From CAYZPB01 sp964551195 (GTDB taxonomy: Bacteria; Bacillota; Bacilli; Tepidibacillales; Tepidibacillaceae), in the NCBI GenBank assembly GCA_964551195.1, contig CAZKBI010000002.1, forward strand, positions 1 through 64,000: 64,000 nt of DNA, written 5' to 3'. The position numbers were made by a program, and so were the translations under genes. Every line of letters starts with the position of its first letter. Positions within the stretch are counted from its first letter, which is position 1. Positions 43,214-53,141 of this stretch are shown piece after piece. The notes under the pieces are model-generated. The model was not told the DNA's origin and did not search any database. It saw only the letters and a list, made by a program, of their open reading frames with translations.

Positions 43214-44341
43214 CTATTCAATTTGATATTTAGTAAAAAACTCTTGTTTATATTCAACTAAACGATCATCAAGAATCGCCTCACGAATATTTCTCATTAA
43301 GTGTATCAAATAATAAAGATTATGATAAGTAGTTAAACGTATTCCCATTATCTCTTTCGCCTTTATTAGGTGCCTGATATAAGCACGCGAATAGTTGCGA
43401 CAAGTATAACAGTCACATTCCTCATCTAAAGGACGGTAATCTTCCGCGTAAATAGCATTTCTAATTACTAATTTACCCTGGCTAGTCATGGTAGTGCCAT
43501 TGCGCGCAATTCTTGTTGGCAAGACACAGTCAAACATATCAATTCCTGCCATTACCCCATCAAAAAGCGATAAGGGATCGCCAAGCCCCATCAAGTAACG
43601 TGGTTTATCCTCCGGCAGTGCAAGTGTCGTATAGGCAAGCACCTCATTCATCAGTTCGCGTGGTTCGCCAACACTTAATCCACCAATCGCATAACCCGGT
43701 AGATCTAACTCAATTAAGGACTTAGCACTCTCTAGTCGTAGGTCACGATACATCCCGCCCTGAACGATTCCAAACAAGCCCTGCTTATCAGTCGCTTGAT
43801 GTGCCTCCTTGCAACGTTTAGCCCAGCGCGTTGTCATCTCCATCGATTTTTTAACATATTCGTACTCCGCAGGATAGGGAGCGCATTCATCAAAGGCCAT
43901 AATAATATCTGAGCCGAGGGCATGCTGTATCTCTATTGCCTTTTCTGGAGAAATAAACAGCTTCTCACCACTCAAATGACTGGCAAAATAGACACCCTCC
44001 TCAGTTATTTTGCGACGCTGGCTCAGACTGAATACCTGAAAACCTCCGCTATCGGTCAGAATCGGTTTAGGCCAATTCATAAATTTATGCAGCCCGCCTG
44101 CTTTACGCACTATCTCCTCACCTGGTCGAATATGTAGATGATAGGTGTTGCTTAGAATAATCTCCGCACCAATCTCGGCAAGTTCCTCTGGACTCATTGT
44201 TTTAACAGTCGCCTGCGTTCCTACAGGCATAAATACAGGTGTCTTCACCGTGCCATGAGGAGTATGTAAAAGACCGGCACGCGCGCCAGTCTTACTATCT
44301 TTCTTCAGTAATTCATAATTAACTGCTGTCATTTCTTTCAT
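43214..44341 (-). CDS. tgt: queuine/preQ1 tRNA-guanine transglycosylase
   Basis: A 375-residue Tgt, exchanging G34 for preQ1 in GUN tRNAs. DSGGFQVFSL holds the base-recognition Asp, FDCVLPTRIARNG holds the catalytic Asp and the zinc site is CDCYTC with a following His near residue 332. ATG 44341 follows GAGGG by five bases. It is 14 bases after queA, its pathway partner. Confidence 0.97.
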   Translation of the reverse strand: MKEMTAVNYELLKKDSKTGARAGLLHTPHGTVKTPVFMPVGTQATVKTMSPEELAEIGAEIILSNTYHLHIRPGEEIVRKAGGLHKFMNWPKPILTDSGGFQVFSLSQRRKITEEGVYFASHLSGEKLFISPEKAIEIQHALGSDIIMAFDECAPYPAEYEYVKKSMEMTTRWAKRCKEAHQATDKQGLFGIVQGGMYRDLRLESAKSLIELDLPGYAIGGLSVGEPRELMNEVLAYTTLALPEDKPRYLMGLGDPLSLFDGVMAGIDMFDCVLPTRIARNGTTMTSQGKLVIRNAIYAEDYRPLDEECDCYTCRNYSRAYIRHLIKAKEIMGIRLTTYHNLYYLIHLMRNIREAILDDRLVEYKQEFFTKYQIE

Positions 44342-44355
44342 TCACACCCTCTTAT

Positions 44356-45384
44356 TTAAATAATTAACATAGCATCTCCGAAGCTAAAAAACCGATACCC
44401 CTCAGCAATTGCCTCCTGATATGCCCGCATAATATTCTCTCTACCTGCCAGCGCGCTTACCAGCATAATCAAGGATGATTTGGGCAGATGAAAATTCGTT
44501 AACAATTGATCAACAGCTGCAAAATCATATCCAGGATAGATAAATATATCAGTCCAACCACTCGCCTCAGTGAACTGAACACTCTCACGGTCATATACCG
44601 TCTCTAGAGTTCGAGCTGTAGTTGTGCCAACGGCAGTAAGCTTTTTGCCGGAGCGGCGAATCTCGTTAAGTAGTTCCGCATTCTCCGCACTAAGTGAAAA
44701 ATATTCTGCGTGCATCTGATGGTCTTCAATATTTTCGACATTTACTGGGCGAAAAGTACCCAGTCCAACATGTAAAGTAAGATAAATTATCTTAACGCCC
44801 TTTTCCTCAAGCTCAGCGATAAACTCTTCTGTAAAATGTAACCCCGCAGTTGGCGCAGCAGCTGAACCCTGCTCACATGAATAAACAGTCTGATAACGCT
44901 CCTGATCGTCCAATCTTTCTCTAATGTATGGTGGCAGTGGCATTGTCCCGAGACTCTCTAAGAGCTCATTAAAGACCCCTTCGTAGATAAAACGAATTAT
45001 CCTACCACCCGCTAGCGTAATCTCCTCTACGACCGCTTCTATAGCTCCATCACCAAAAATTATCCTGCTCCCCAGAGGCAAACGTTTAGCCGGCTTAACT
45101 AACGTCTCCCAACAGTTATCCTGTAGCTGTTTTAAGAGCAGAACCTCCACGCGCGCACCAGTATCCTTTTTAACGCCTAAAAGACGCGCTGGCAGAACAC
45201 GTGTGTCATTAAGCACCAGCCCGTCACCAACCTCTAACGAACTGATAAGTTCCTTAAAGTTGCCATGCTTAATGCGACCAGTCTGACGATTTAGTATTAA
45301 CAATCGTGACTGGTCGCGTACTGATAAAGGCTGTTGAGCAATTAACTGCTCAGGCAGCTTAAAATCAAATAAATCAATCTTCAT
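44356..45384 (-). CDS. queA: S-adenosylmethionine:tRNA ribosyltransferase-isomerase
   Basis: A 342-residue QueA converting preQ1-tRNA to epoxyqueuosine-tRNA. It starts IDLFDFKLPEQLIAQQP, contains 'NDTRVLPARL', 'AAPTAGLHFTEE' and 'GLGTFRPV', all diagnostic. It is 12 bases after the SpoIID-like gene, so it may be transcribed with it. Confidence 0.97.
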   Translation of the reverse strand: MKIDLFDFKLPEQLIAQQPLSVRDQSRLLILNRQTGRIKHGNFKELISSLEVGDGLVLNDTRVLPARLLGVKKDTGARVEVLLLKQLQDNCWETLVKPAKRLPLGSRIIFGDGAIEAVVEEITLAGGRIIRFIYEGVFNELLESLGTMPLPPYIRERLDDQERYQTVYSCEQGSAAAPTAGLHFTEEFIAELEEKGVKIIYLTLHVGLGTFRPVNVENIEDHQMHAEYFSLSAENAELLNEIRRSGKKLTAVGTTTARTLETVYDRESVQFTEASGWTDIFIYPGYDFAAVDQLLTNFHLPKSSLIMLVSALAGRENIMRAYQEAIAEGYRFFSFGDAMLII

Positions 45385-45396
45385 ACAAGGCTCCTA

Positions 45397-47523
45397 TTAA
45401 TAAATCTGTTTAAGCTCAATATCTCGATAATAATATTCTAGAATCTCTTTATAATTATAGCCATCTGCAGCCATCCCGCGTGCACCCCACTGTGACATGC
45501 CAATTCCATGTCCCCAACCTTTGCCGTGGAGAACATAACTCTGAGCTTTAGACACGACATTTATAGCACCGGCTGCATTAAGAACTAAGTATTCATCTTG
45601 GTTATTGTTTGTCCTTGCCAGGGGAACAACTCCGCTAGCGCTTTCAACATACAACTGATTGCTCGCATTCACCCTTGATACTTTTTCATTACCTGCTCCC
45701 AGTATTTCTACTCGGCCAGTTTGTTCGATTTCGAAGTAGTTACTTAGAACGCCTGTAGATGTGGAACCTAGCATCGTACGATAATAATCCGGATATCTAA
45801 TTGAGATTATTTCATTGCCATCCGCGAGTTCCATCACCCTGCCGGACGGTCCATATGAAGCAACTTTTAAATTGAGAATTGGTGATGTTTTTCCGCCGCC
45901 AGTATCAGATTGAAATTTATTAAACTGGTTAGTAATATATTCTGGAGAAATCGGACTTGTTATCCAGGAATATGCATTGTTTTCCTTGACTGTTTCCAGA
46001 ATTGTTACCTGCTGGCCCAGATCTAATGTCATTTTAACTGAACAATAGGCTGTACTTGGACCAGTTCGCATATTGACATTCGTTGCGTTCAAAGAACCAG
46101 TTCGCAGACCAAGTGCATTCTCTGATCCAGAGAGAGTGATAAAATCATTACGTACGTAGCCCGTTATCCCGCTTGGAAGAATCACACGATACCAATCATT
46201 GGCATTAATCTCTGCCTGGCGATCCCATTCCGACGCCTTTACATAGGTGGATGGTACATTATTTCCCCAGATTTCCGTTCCATGTGCAGTCATTCCCCCT
46301 GCATTTGCTGAATAGAATGTATTAAAAGTTTTACCTTTATAGAGAGCAACAAGGCCTTTGGTTTCATTAACTGCATGTGTCAGAATGCTTGCCTCTTGTG
46401 CTATGCCGAAATAAGCTTGGTCAGAAGTTGTATCGTAAATATCGGCAATCGAATTTCTCGGAGTTAATTGCTTCTGGTAGGCAAAAGTTCTCGCGGTAAC
46501 CGCTTGTGCCTTTTGTGCCTCTAGCGGCCAGCCACTATACATCTCTGAGCCAACAACCGACCATAAATATGTTTCGAGTGGTAGGAAGTTAACTAGAGCT
46601 AGTTCACTACTAAAGAGCTGCAGATTAATTTCTCCACGATAGCGGATTGAGTTGCCCTGATAGACACGCTCATCAATCTGTATCGTAGAATTGTCAGTTA
46701 AATTTGTTAGCTTAAGAGTTGAATTTTTGGAAAAGCAAAACAGATTAGAGATAGATAAGCTTGACCCTGAAACCCGTGCCAATTCCTTATGAATTACATA
46801 GGAATCACTAGCCGGTCCAGAAAGTGCAACTCCGAAGCTCTGTTCAATAGTTGATTTTAATTGATTATGTTCACTCTGATCTGCCGATTCACCAATAAAG
46901 ACATAAAAACCTTGGTCACCGTTTAGATATTGTCCTGGATAAGCAAGATGTCCAGCACTATTTAATTGTGATGCAAAAGCTTTGGCAGCATCTTTACTTG
47001 CATAACCGCTCGCAACCCAATGACTACTGCCGATTACTGTACTGCTTAGTTGTTGCTCAGCAGCTATTACCTGCCTTACAGAGCCTGCTTGCGCCGCTGT
47101 TGCAAAATTACCCACGATAACCCGATATTTATTAGAACCACCAAGTGGCGCTACCTCAATTACCGGATTAAGTTTGTGAGCTTTCACTAATTTAATCCGT
47201 TGAGCAAGACGGTCAGCTTCCTGACGGTCGGTCGTTTCTGTTACTAATAATGAATAACCTTCCAGCTGTAAACCAACCTTTTCCTTGCTGGTAGCATTAT
47301 AAGTAAACTGTCCAGCTGCACCTGATGTATTATTTATTTTAAAGCCATCCGTGCTACTCGCCGTTATTAAATTTTCGTAATTAGATTTACCTTGGAGCAA
47401 CATAACACGGATCATACTGTAGCTGTTCGCTTGTGCCGTAATAGGAAGTGCCGTAAGCATAATTAACGCTACAATTATGAATAAGAGCGTTGTTTTTCTG
47501 ATTCGTCGTCTTGTTAGTTGCAT
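45397..47523 (-). CDS. secreted SpoIID/LytB-domain protein with SPOR and SH3b-like regions
   Basis: A 708-residue exported protein. Signal peptide with RRR and a hydrophobic core to about residue 33 (PITAQANS). Residues about 65-230 contain SPOR-like repeats (YSLLVTETTDRQEADRLA and YRVIVGNFATAAQAGSV). A SpoIID domain begins near residue 280 and contains 'GSEMYSGWPLEAQKAQAVTA'; it is interrupted near residues 440-510 by an SH3b-like insert (NVNMRTGPSTAYCSVKM), then resumes and ends with GKGWGHGIGMSQWGARGMA. SpoIID-type proteins are peptidoglycan lytic transglycosylases or amidase enhancers. The start and ribosome binding site (AAAGGAGA, eight bases before the ATG) lie in the duplicated assembly overlap. 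Confidence 0.88.
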   Translation of the reverse strand: MQLTRRRIRKTTLLFIIVALIMLTALPITAQANSYSMIRVMLLQGKSNYENLITASSTDGFKINNTSGAAGQFTYNATSKEKVGLQLEGYSLLVTETTDRQEADRLAQRIKLVKAHKLNPVIEVAPLGGSNKYRVIVGNFATAAQAGSVRQVIAAEQQLSSTVIGSSHWVASGYASKDAAKAFASQLNSAGHLAYPGQYLNGDQGFYVFIGESADQSEHNQLKSTIEQSFGVALSGPASDSYVIHKELARVSGSSLSISNLFCFSKNSTLKLTNLTDNSTIQIDERVYQGNSIRYRGEINLQLFSSELALVNFLPLETYLWSVVGSEMYSGWPLEAQKAQAVTARTFAYQKQLTPRNSIADIYDTTSDQAYFGIAQEASILTHAVNETKGLVALYKGKTFNTFYSANAGGMTAHGTEIWGNNVPSTYVKASEWDRQAEINANDWYRVILPSGITGYVRNDFITLSGSENALGLRTGSLNATNVNMRTGPSTAYCSVKMTLDLGQQVTILETVKENNAYSWITSPISPEYITNQFNKFQSDTGGGKTSPILNLKVASYGPSGRVMELADGNEIISIRYPDYYRTMLGSTSTGVLSNYFEIEQTGRVEILGAGNEKVSRVNASNQLYVESASGVVPLARTNNNQDEYLVLNAAGAINVVSKAQSYVLHGKGWGHGIGMSQWGARGMAADGYNYKEILEYYYRDIELKQIY

Positions 47524-47708
47524 CGAGTCAGTCTCCTTTGCTTTTAATTTCTTNNNNNNNNNNNNNNNNNNNNNNNNNNNNNNNNNNNNNNNNNNNNNNN
47601 NNNNNNNNNNNNNNNNNNNNNNNNNNNNNNNNNNNNNNNNNNNNNNNNNNNNNTGATTCGTCGTCTTGTTAGTTGCATCGAGTCAGTCTCCTTTGCTTTT
47701 AATTTCTT
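47499..47708. other. scaffold gap of 100 N with identical 55-bp flanks
   Basis: Bases 47554-47653 are N. The 55 bases before the gap (47499-47553) are repeated exactly after it (47654-47708). The contigs therefore overlap, and the gap is an artefact; about 155 bases of the window do not exist in the genome at this place. Confidence 0.9.
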
Positions 47709-47715
47709 ACTCTAC

Positions 47716-47724
47716 ATTATAGCA
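47716..47724 (-). promoter_or_regulatory. extended -10 promoter of the SpoIID-like gene
   Basis: On the minus strand TGC followed by TATAAT (47716-47721) fits an extended -10 element; no good -35 box is present. It lies right after the terminator of the ilv-leu operon. Confidence 0.55.
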
Positions 47725-47745
47725 TATTCACTTGTCATATTGAAT

Positions 47746-47779
47746 AAAAAAGACGATTCCCTCACTGGAAAGAATCGCC
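47746..47779 (-). terminator. terminator of the ilv-leu operon
   Basis: On the minus strand GGCGATTC and GAATCGTC pair with a partly paired loop, followed by TTTTTT, 14 bases after the ilvB stop. Confidence 0.82.
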
Positions 47780-47793
47780 TAAAAATTCAAATT

Positions 47794-49455
47794 TTATTCG
47801 GTTATTAATTTATCAAGTTCCGCGCCTGGTGGCACCATCGGTAGAACCTTTTCGTCGATATCGAGAACAAAATCAATCACGACAGGCCCATCAGCAGCAA
47901 GTGCTTTCTGCAGAATCACATCGACATCATCTTTCTGTGTGACACGATAGCTGGTGGCGCCATAGGCCTCGGCTAGCTTCACAAAATCCGGTCCTCGATC
48001 GAGAGTTGTCTCTGAAAAACGCTCTTCGTAGAACAGGCGCTGCCACTGTCTTACCATGCCTAAGGTACCGTTATTCATGACCGCTATAATAATGGGCAGA
48101 TTATAATAAACTGCTGTTGCAAGTTCATTACAATTCATTCGGAAACTACCGTCGCCCGCAATATTAAAAACAGTCATATCCGGTCTCCCAACCTGGACAC
48201 CAATCGCCGCTCCTGTGCCATAACCCATCGTTCCCAGACCACAGGAAGAAATAAAGGTTCTCGGCTTAGTATATTTAAAGAATTGTGCTGCCCAAATTTG
48301 GTTCTGTCCAACCTCAGTTGCAATTAAGGCCTCACCCTTTGTTAGCTCATCAATACGTTCAATGATATATTGCGGACGAAGCACATCATCTTGCTTATAT
48401 TTAAGTGGGTGCTCCTCTTTGATTTTCATAACCTCATCATACCAAGGGCCTTTCTCCGTTTGTTTAATACTTTTATTAAGCTGTGCGAGAATGCCTTTAA
48501 CATCTCCAATAATATGATGTGTTGTTTGAATATTTTTATTTATCTCAGCCGGATCTATATCAATCTGAATAATTTTTGCTGCCGGCGCAAAACGATCCGC
48601 GCGACTTATCACTCGATCACTAAAGCGCACTCCTACTGCAATCAAGAGATCACACTTGGTAACGGCTATGTTTGATGCCTTTGTTCCGTGCATTCCAATC
48701 ATTCCAGTAAATAGTTCATCATTTCCCGGGTAACCACCCAGACCCATCATGCTCGCAGCAACTGGTGAATTGATTTTACGTGCAAACTCAGTTAACTCCT
48801 CATTTGCATCAGAGAAAACAACCCCACCCCCACTATAAATAAATGGCCTTTTGGCTTTTTTAATCATTTCTACTGCAGTTTCAATATCTTCCTTTGAAGC
48901 TTCAGTTATTTTTATAATTTCACGCGGTTGCTCGGGAGTATAATCTGTCGATAGGACGGTTACGTCCTTTGGAATATCGATTAGAACTGGTCCCGGTCTT
49001 CCTTCTTGGGCAATATAGAAAGCACGTCGGATTGTCTCAGCTAGATCCTTAACATCCTTGACAATAAAATTATGTTTTGTAATCGGCATTGTAACTCCTG
49101 CAATATCAATTTCTTGGAAGCTATCCTTACCAAGTAATGGCACAGCAACGTTACCAGTGATAACTATTAAGGGAATTGAATCCATGTAAGCAGTTGCAAT
49201 ACCAGTAACAGTATTGGTTGCGCCCGGTCCAGAGGTAGCGATACAGACTCCAACTTTACCAGTCGCTCGCGCATAGCCATCAGCAGCATGCGAAGCTCCT
49301 TGCTCATGTGATGTTAGTATGTTTCTAATCTTATCCCGACTCTTATATAGCTCATCAAAAATATTCAATACCGTTCCGCCAGGAATTCCGAAAACAGTAT
49401 CCACATCCTGCTCTTTCAAACATTCAATAATTATTTCTGCTCCTGTTAATCGCAT
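47794..49455 (-). CDS. ilvB: acetolactate synthase, large subunit
   Basis: A 553-residue ThDP enzyme. The ThDP-activating glutamate lies in 'NILTSHEQGASHAADGYAR' (near residue 50), and the Mg-ThDP motif is GDGSFRMNCNELATAV with 'NNGTLGMVRQWQ' after it. It joins two pyruvates (to acetolactate) or pyruvate and 2-oxobutyrate. It is the last gene of the operon, whereas its regulatory subunit ilvH is the first; in most genomes the two are adjacent. Confidence 0.96.
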   Translation of the reverse strand: MRLTGAEIIIECLKEQDVDTVFGIPGGTVLNIFDELYKSRDKIRNILTSHEQGASHAADGYARATGKVGVCIATSGPGATNTVTGIATAYMDSIPLIVITGNVAVPLLGKDSFQEIDIAGVTMPITKHNFIVKDVKDLAETIRRAFYIAQEGRPGPVLIDIPKDVTVLSTDYTPEQPREIIKITEASKEDIETAVEMIKKAKRPFIYSGGGVVFSDANEELTEFARKINSPVAASMMGLGGYPGNDELFTGMIGMHGTKASNIAVTKCDLLIAVGVRFSDRVISRADRFAPAAKIIQIDIDPAEINKNIQTTHHIIGDVKGILAQLNKSIKQTEKGPWYDEVMKIKEEHPLKYKQDDVLRPQYIIERIDELTKGEALIATEVGQNQIWAAQFFKYTKPRTFISSCGLGTMGYGTGAAIGVQVGRPDMTVFNIAGDGSFRMNCNELATAVYYNLPIIIAVMNNGTLGMVRQWQRLFYEERFSETTLDRGPDFVKLAEAYGATSYRVTQKDDVDVILQKALAADGPVVIDFVLDIDEKVLPMVPPGAELDKLITE

Positions 49456-49479
49456 CTCTTTTTCCTCCCCTAAAGTCCT

Positions 49480-51141
49480 CTATATTTTGAGAACTGCACC
49501 AGTACTAGCTGAACTAACAAGCTTCGCGTAGCGCGCTAAATAACCTTTTTTGATTTTCGGCTCTGGTGCCGTCCAATCCTTCATTCTTTCCGCAAATTCT
49601 TCTTCACTTAACTCAATTTCCAGTGTGCCAGCATACATATCAATCGCAATCATATCGCCATCACGGACAAAAGCAATGGGCCCTCCCTCAGCTGCTTCCG
49701 GTGAAACGTGACCAATTGATGCACCTTTTGTTGCTCCGCTAAAACGTCCATCAGTGATTAGCGCAACATCGCGATCAAGTCCCATGCCAGCTAGCGAAGA
49801 GGTTGCCGCTAACATCTCTTTCATACCCGGACCACCCTTAGGGCCCTCATAACGAATGACAATCACCTGTCCCTTTTTGATACGATCATCCTGGATTGCC
49901 GCAAGTACCTCCTCCTCGGAGTTAAAGACAATCGCAGGCCCACGATGCTTGAGCATTTCCTCAGCAACAGCAGAGCGCTTAACGACAGCACCATCAGGTG
50001 CGAGATTGCCCTTCAGGATTGCAATTCCACCAGTCTCGCTGTAGGGATTGTCAATCGGACGGATTACTGCAGGATTGAGATTGACTGTTGATTTAATGTT
50101 CGCTCCCAGGCTCTGACCTGTAACTGTCATGTTATCAAGTGCTAGCAGGTCCTTTTTTGAAAGTTCCTTCATCACAGCACTAACACCACCAGCTAGATCT
50201 AAATCAGTAATATGGTGGCTGCCAGCTGGACTAAGCTTACAGAGATTTGGCGTTTTAGCGCTGATCTCATTTACTAACTCTAAATCTAAATCTATTCCTG
50301 CCTCATAAGCAATTGCCGGTAGATGAAGAATACTATTTGTACTACCGCCAAGCGCCATATCAACAGCTAGAGCATTATGGAATGCCGCCTCGTTCATAAT
50401 ATCGCACGGCTTAATATCATTATCAATTAGTTTACGAATACCCATCCCAGCATATTTAGCTAGACGAATTCGTCTTGCCTCAACCGCTGGAATCGTTCCA
50501 TTACCAGGCAACCCCATTCCAAGCGCCTCTGTTAGACAGTTCATGCTGTTTGCAGTGAACATTCCTGAACAGGAGCCGCAGCCAGGGCAGGCATTCTCCT
50601 CGTAAGAGCATAGTTCTTCTTCTGTAAGATTCCCAACCTGAAAAGCACCTAAGGCTTCAAATACCGTTGTCAGGCTAATATCTTGTCCATTAACACGGCC
50701 AGGCATCATCGGACCCCCACTAACAAAAATCGTTGGAATATTTAAACGTGCCGCTGCCATCAACATACCGGGAACTATTTTGTCGCAGTTTGGGACCATT
50801 ACTAGGGCATCAAACTTGTGCGCCATCGTCATTGTCTCAATAGAATCTGCTATCAGCTCACGTGTCGCTAGCGAATAGTTCATACCACTATGTCCCATGG
50901 CAATCCCATCACAAACTCCGATTGACGGAATTTCAATTGGCGTGCACCCACTCATGCGGACACCAGTTTTGACAGCATTAACCAACTGATCTAGGTGGAT
51001 ATGTCCTGGAACAACCTCGCTTTTGGCATTAACAACACCAACTAAGGGCTGAGCAAGTTCCTCATCCGTATAACCCATCGCCTTAAATAAGGAACGATGT
51101 GGTGCTCTGCTAGTACCCTTTTTTACATCATCACTTCTCAT
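49480..51141 (-). CDS. ilvD: dihydroxy-acid dehydratase
   Basis: A 553-residue iron-sulfur dehydratase making 2-oxo acids from dihydroxy acids. Iron-sulfur cysteines are in MVPNCDKIVPGM and CPGCGSCSGMFTANSMN (near 195), and the C-terminal 'DGRFSGATKGASIGHVSPEA' is diagnostic. It is 11 bases after ilvE and 24 bases before ilvB. Confidence 0.97.
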   Translation of the reverse strand: MRSDDVKKGTSRAPHRSLFKAMGYTDEELAQPLVGVVNAKSEVVPGHIHLDQLVNAVKTGVRMSGCTPIEIPSIGVCDGIAMGHSGMNYSLATRELIADSIETMTMAHKFDALVMVPNCDKIVPGMLMAAARLNIPTIFVSGGPMMPGRVNGQDISLTTVFEALGAFQVGNLTEEELCSYEENACPGCGSCSGMFTANSMNCLTEALGMGLPGNGTIPAVEARRIRLAKYAGMGIRKLIDNDIKPCDIMNEAAFHNALAVDMALGGSTNSILHLPAIAYEAGIDLDLELVNEISAKTPNLCKLSPAGSHHITDLDLAGGVSAVMKELSKKDLLALDNMTVTGQSLGANIKSTVNLNPAVIRPIDNPYSETGGIAILKGNLAPDGAVVKRSAVAEEMLKHRGPAIVFNSEEEVLAAIQDDRIKKGQVIVIRYEGPKGGPGMKEMLAATSSLAGMGLDRDVALITDGRFSGATKGASIGHVSPEAAEGGPIAFVRDGDMIAIDMYAGTLEIELSEEEFAERMKDWTAPEPKIKKGYLARYAKLVSSASTGAVLKI

Positions 51142-51152
51142 TTTCTCACATC

Positions 51153-52037
51153 CTAATAGATTGGCTCACCTGTAGACTGAGTATATTTCTTAAAGGCAGC
51201 AATTAATTCTTTTGTAATTTGACCTACTTCACCTGTATCACCAATCACTCGCTCGTCAACAGAGGTAACTGGTATAACTTCCGCAGCAGTTCCTGTTAAG
51301 AAGCACTCATCCGCCGAATAAACATTAAAGAGAGTAAACTCTTTCTCAACAACCTTATAGCCAAGCTCCTCAGCAAGGTCCATCACTGTTTGACGCGTAA
51401 TTCCATCAAGGATTCCGACGTGAATTGGTGGCGTAATAATGACACCATCCTTAATAATAAAAATGTTGTCGCCCGTACATTCGGCAACGATACCATCATG
51501 ATTTAACATCAAGGCTTCTTGTACACCTGCTTGATTCGCTTCTATTTTGGCAAGAATATTGTTTAAATAGTTTAATGATTTAATTTGTGGATCAACTATT
51601 GTCGCCATATTTCGACGTTGAGTAGCTGTTACGATCGGCATACCCTTCTCATACATCTCGTCAGGATAGAGCGTAATTGATGCTGCAATAATGAAAATAG
51701 TTGGAACCTTGCTGTTCCTTGGATTTAAACCAAGTACACCAACACCACGTGTAACGACAGGTCGAATATATCCATCTACAATTTTATTACGACGGCAAGT
51801 CTCAATTAAAGCTTCCTTAAACTCGTCCTTCGTCAACGGCATTTCAAGCATAATCGCTTTAGCCGCGTAGAATATTCGATCAATATGTTCCTGACATTTA
51901 AAAATCCGGCCATTATAAACGCGAATCCCCTCAAAAACACCATCGCCATATAGTATTCCTTGGTCAAATACCGACACTTTGGCCTCCGACCTTGGTACAT
52001 ACTCACCATTTAAGTAAATAATCATCTCTTGACTCAT
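51153..52037 (-). CDS. ilvE: branched-chain amino-acid aminotransferase
   Basis: A 294-residue fold-type IV PLP aminotransferase performing the last step to Val, Leu and Ile. FDQGILYGDGVFEGIRVYNG (residues about 25-44) and the PLP lysine in 'DPQIKSLNYLNNILAK' are clear; 'ECTGDNIFIIKDG' follows. Length and motifs fit BCAT rather than D-amino-acid aminotransferase. Lies 31 bases after leuB. Confidence 0.94.
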   Translation of the reverse strand: MSQEMIIYLNGEYVPRSEAKVSVFDQGILYGDGVFEGIRVYNGRIFKCQEHIDRIFYAAKAIMLEMPLTKDEFKEALIETCRRNKIVDGYIRPVVTRGVGVLGLNPRNSKVPTIFIIAASITLYPDEMYEKGMPIVTATQRRNMATIVDPQIKSLNYLNNILAKIEANQAGVQEALMLNHDGIVAECTGDNIFIIKDGVIITPPIHVGILDGITRQTVMDLAEELGYKVVEKEFTLFNVYSADECFLTGTAAEVIPVTSVDERVIGDTGEVGQITKELIAAFKKYTQSTGEPIY

Positions 52038-52067
52038 CCCTGCATCCCCCTAATATTATTAGTTAAT

Positions 52068-53141
52068 TTATTCTAGAGCTTTTAGAATCAGCTCTCCCAT
52101 CCCTCTAGTTCCAACCAGTTTCATTCCCTTACTCATAATATCGCCTGTTCGATAACCGGCATTTAAGACTGCTTCCACTGCCAACTCAATCGTTTTAGCC
52201 GCTTCCTCTAAGTCCAAAGAGTAGCGCAGCATCATGGCCACAGAAAGTATCATGGCAATTGGATTAGCGCGATCTTGTCCAGCAATATCTGGTGCGGAGC
52301 CATGAATGGGCTCATACATACCCAGACGCTTCTCGCCGATACTAGCAGATGGCAACATGCCAATCGAGCCAGTTATCATGCTTGCTTGGTCGGACAGAAT
52401 ATCACCGAACATGTTCTCTGTTAGAATCACATCAAACTGTTTGGGATCCCTTACCAGTTGCATGGCAGCATTATCGACATACATATGATTAAGTTCTATC
52501 TCTGGGTAATCACGGGCAACATGGATAACTGTCTCGCGCCATAAACGTGAAGATTCAAGTATGTTTGCCTTATCAACACTAGTTACTCGCTTGGAACGCT
52601 TCATCGCAATATCGAAACCACGACGCGCAATTCTTTCTACTTCATAAACAGAATATGCCATAGTATCATAAGCCTCTGGACCATACTTGCCCTCACGTCG
52701 ACCTCGTTCACCGAAATAAAGGCCACCTGTAAGTTCACGCATAACCATTATATCAAGGCTGTCACCAATAATTTCTTCTTTTAGTGGGCAGGCATCCTTT
52801 AACGCCTCGTAAATAATTGCTGGACGCAAATTTGCAAACAGTTCAAGTTGCCCCCGCAGTCCAAGTAAAGCTTGTTCCGGCCGCAAGTCACCATCAAGGT
52901 GATCCCATTTCGGGCCACCCACTGCACCAAGCAGAACGGCATCGCTCTTTTGGCAAGTTGCTAATGTCTCAGCTGGCAGAGGGATTCCATATTCGTCTAT
53001 AGCAGCACCACCTGCTAGAACTTCAGTGTAATTAAATTGGTGTCCATATTTGGCGCCAATTCGATCTAGAATGAGTATCGCTTGTTCAATTACATCTGGA
53101 CCAATGCCATCACCTGGCACTGTAGCTATCTGATAATTCAT
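52068..53141 (-). CDS. leuB: 3-isopropylmalate dehydrogenase
   Basis: A 357-residue NAD-dependent decarboxylating dehydrogenase. VPGDGIGPDVIEQA at the start, 'MVMRELTGGLYFGERG' in the middle and YEPIHGSAPDIAGQ near residue 277 are family hallmarks. It acts on 3-isopropylmalate and, given cimA in this operon, probably also on methylmalate. Its ATG overlaps the leuD stop (ATGA). Confidence 0.96.
   Translation of the reverse strand: MNYQIATVPGDGIGPDVIEQAILILDRIGAKYGHQFNYTEVLAGGAAIDEYGIPLPAETLATCQKSDAVLLGAVGGPKWDHLDGDLRPEQALLGLRGQLELFANLRPAIIYEALKDACPLKEEIIGDSLDIMVMRELTGGLYFGERGRREGKYGPEAYDTMAYSVYEVERIARRGFDIAMKRSKRVTSVDKANILESSRLWRETVIHVARDYPEIELNHMYVDNAAMQLVRDPKQFDVILTENMFGDILSDQASMITGSIGMLPSASIGEKRLGMYEPIHGSAPDIAGQDRANPIAMILSVAMMLRYSLDLEEAAKTIELAVEAVLNAGYRTGDIMSKGMKLVGTRGMGELILKALE

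Noticed and set aside
47499..47708. Direct repeat as an attachment site or insertion target
   Set aside because: Exact 55-bp identity bordering a 100-N run is explained by contig overlap.
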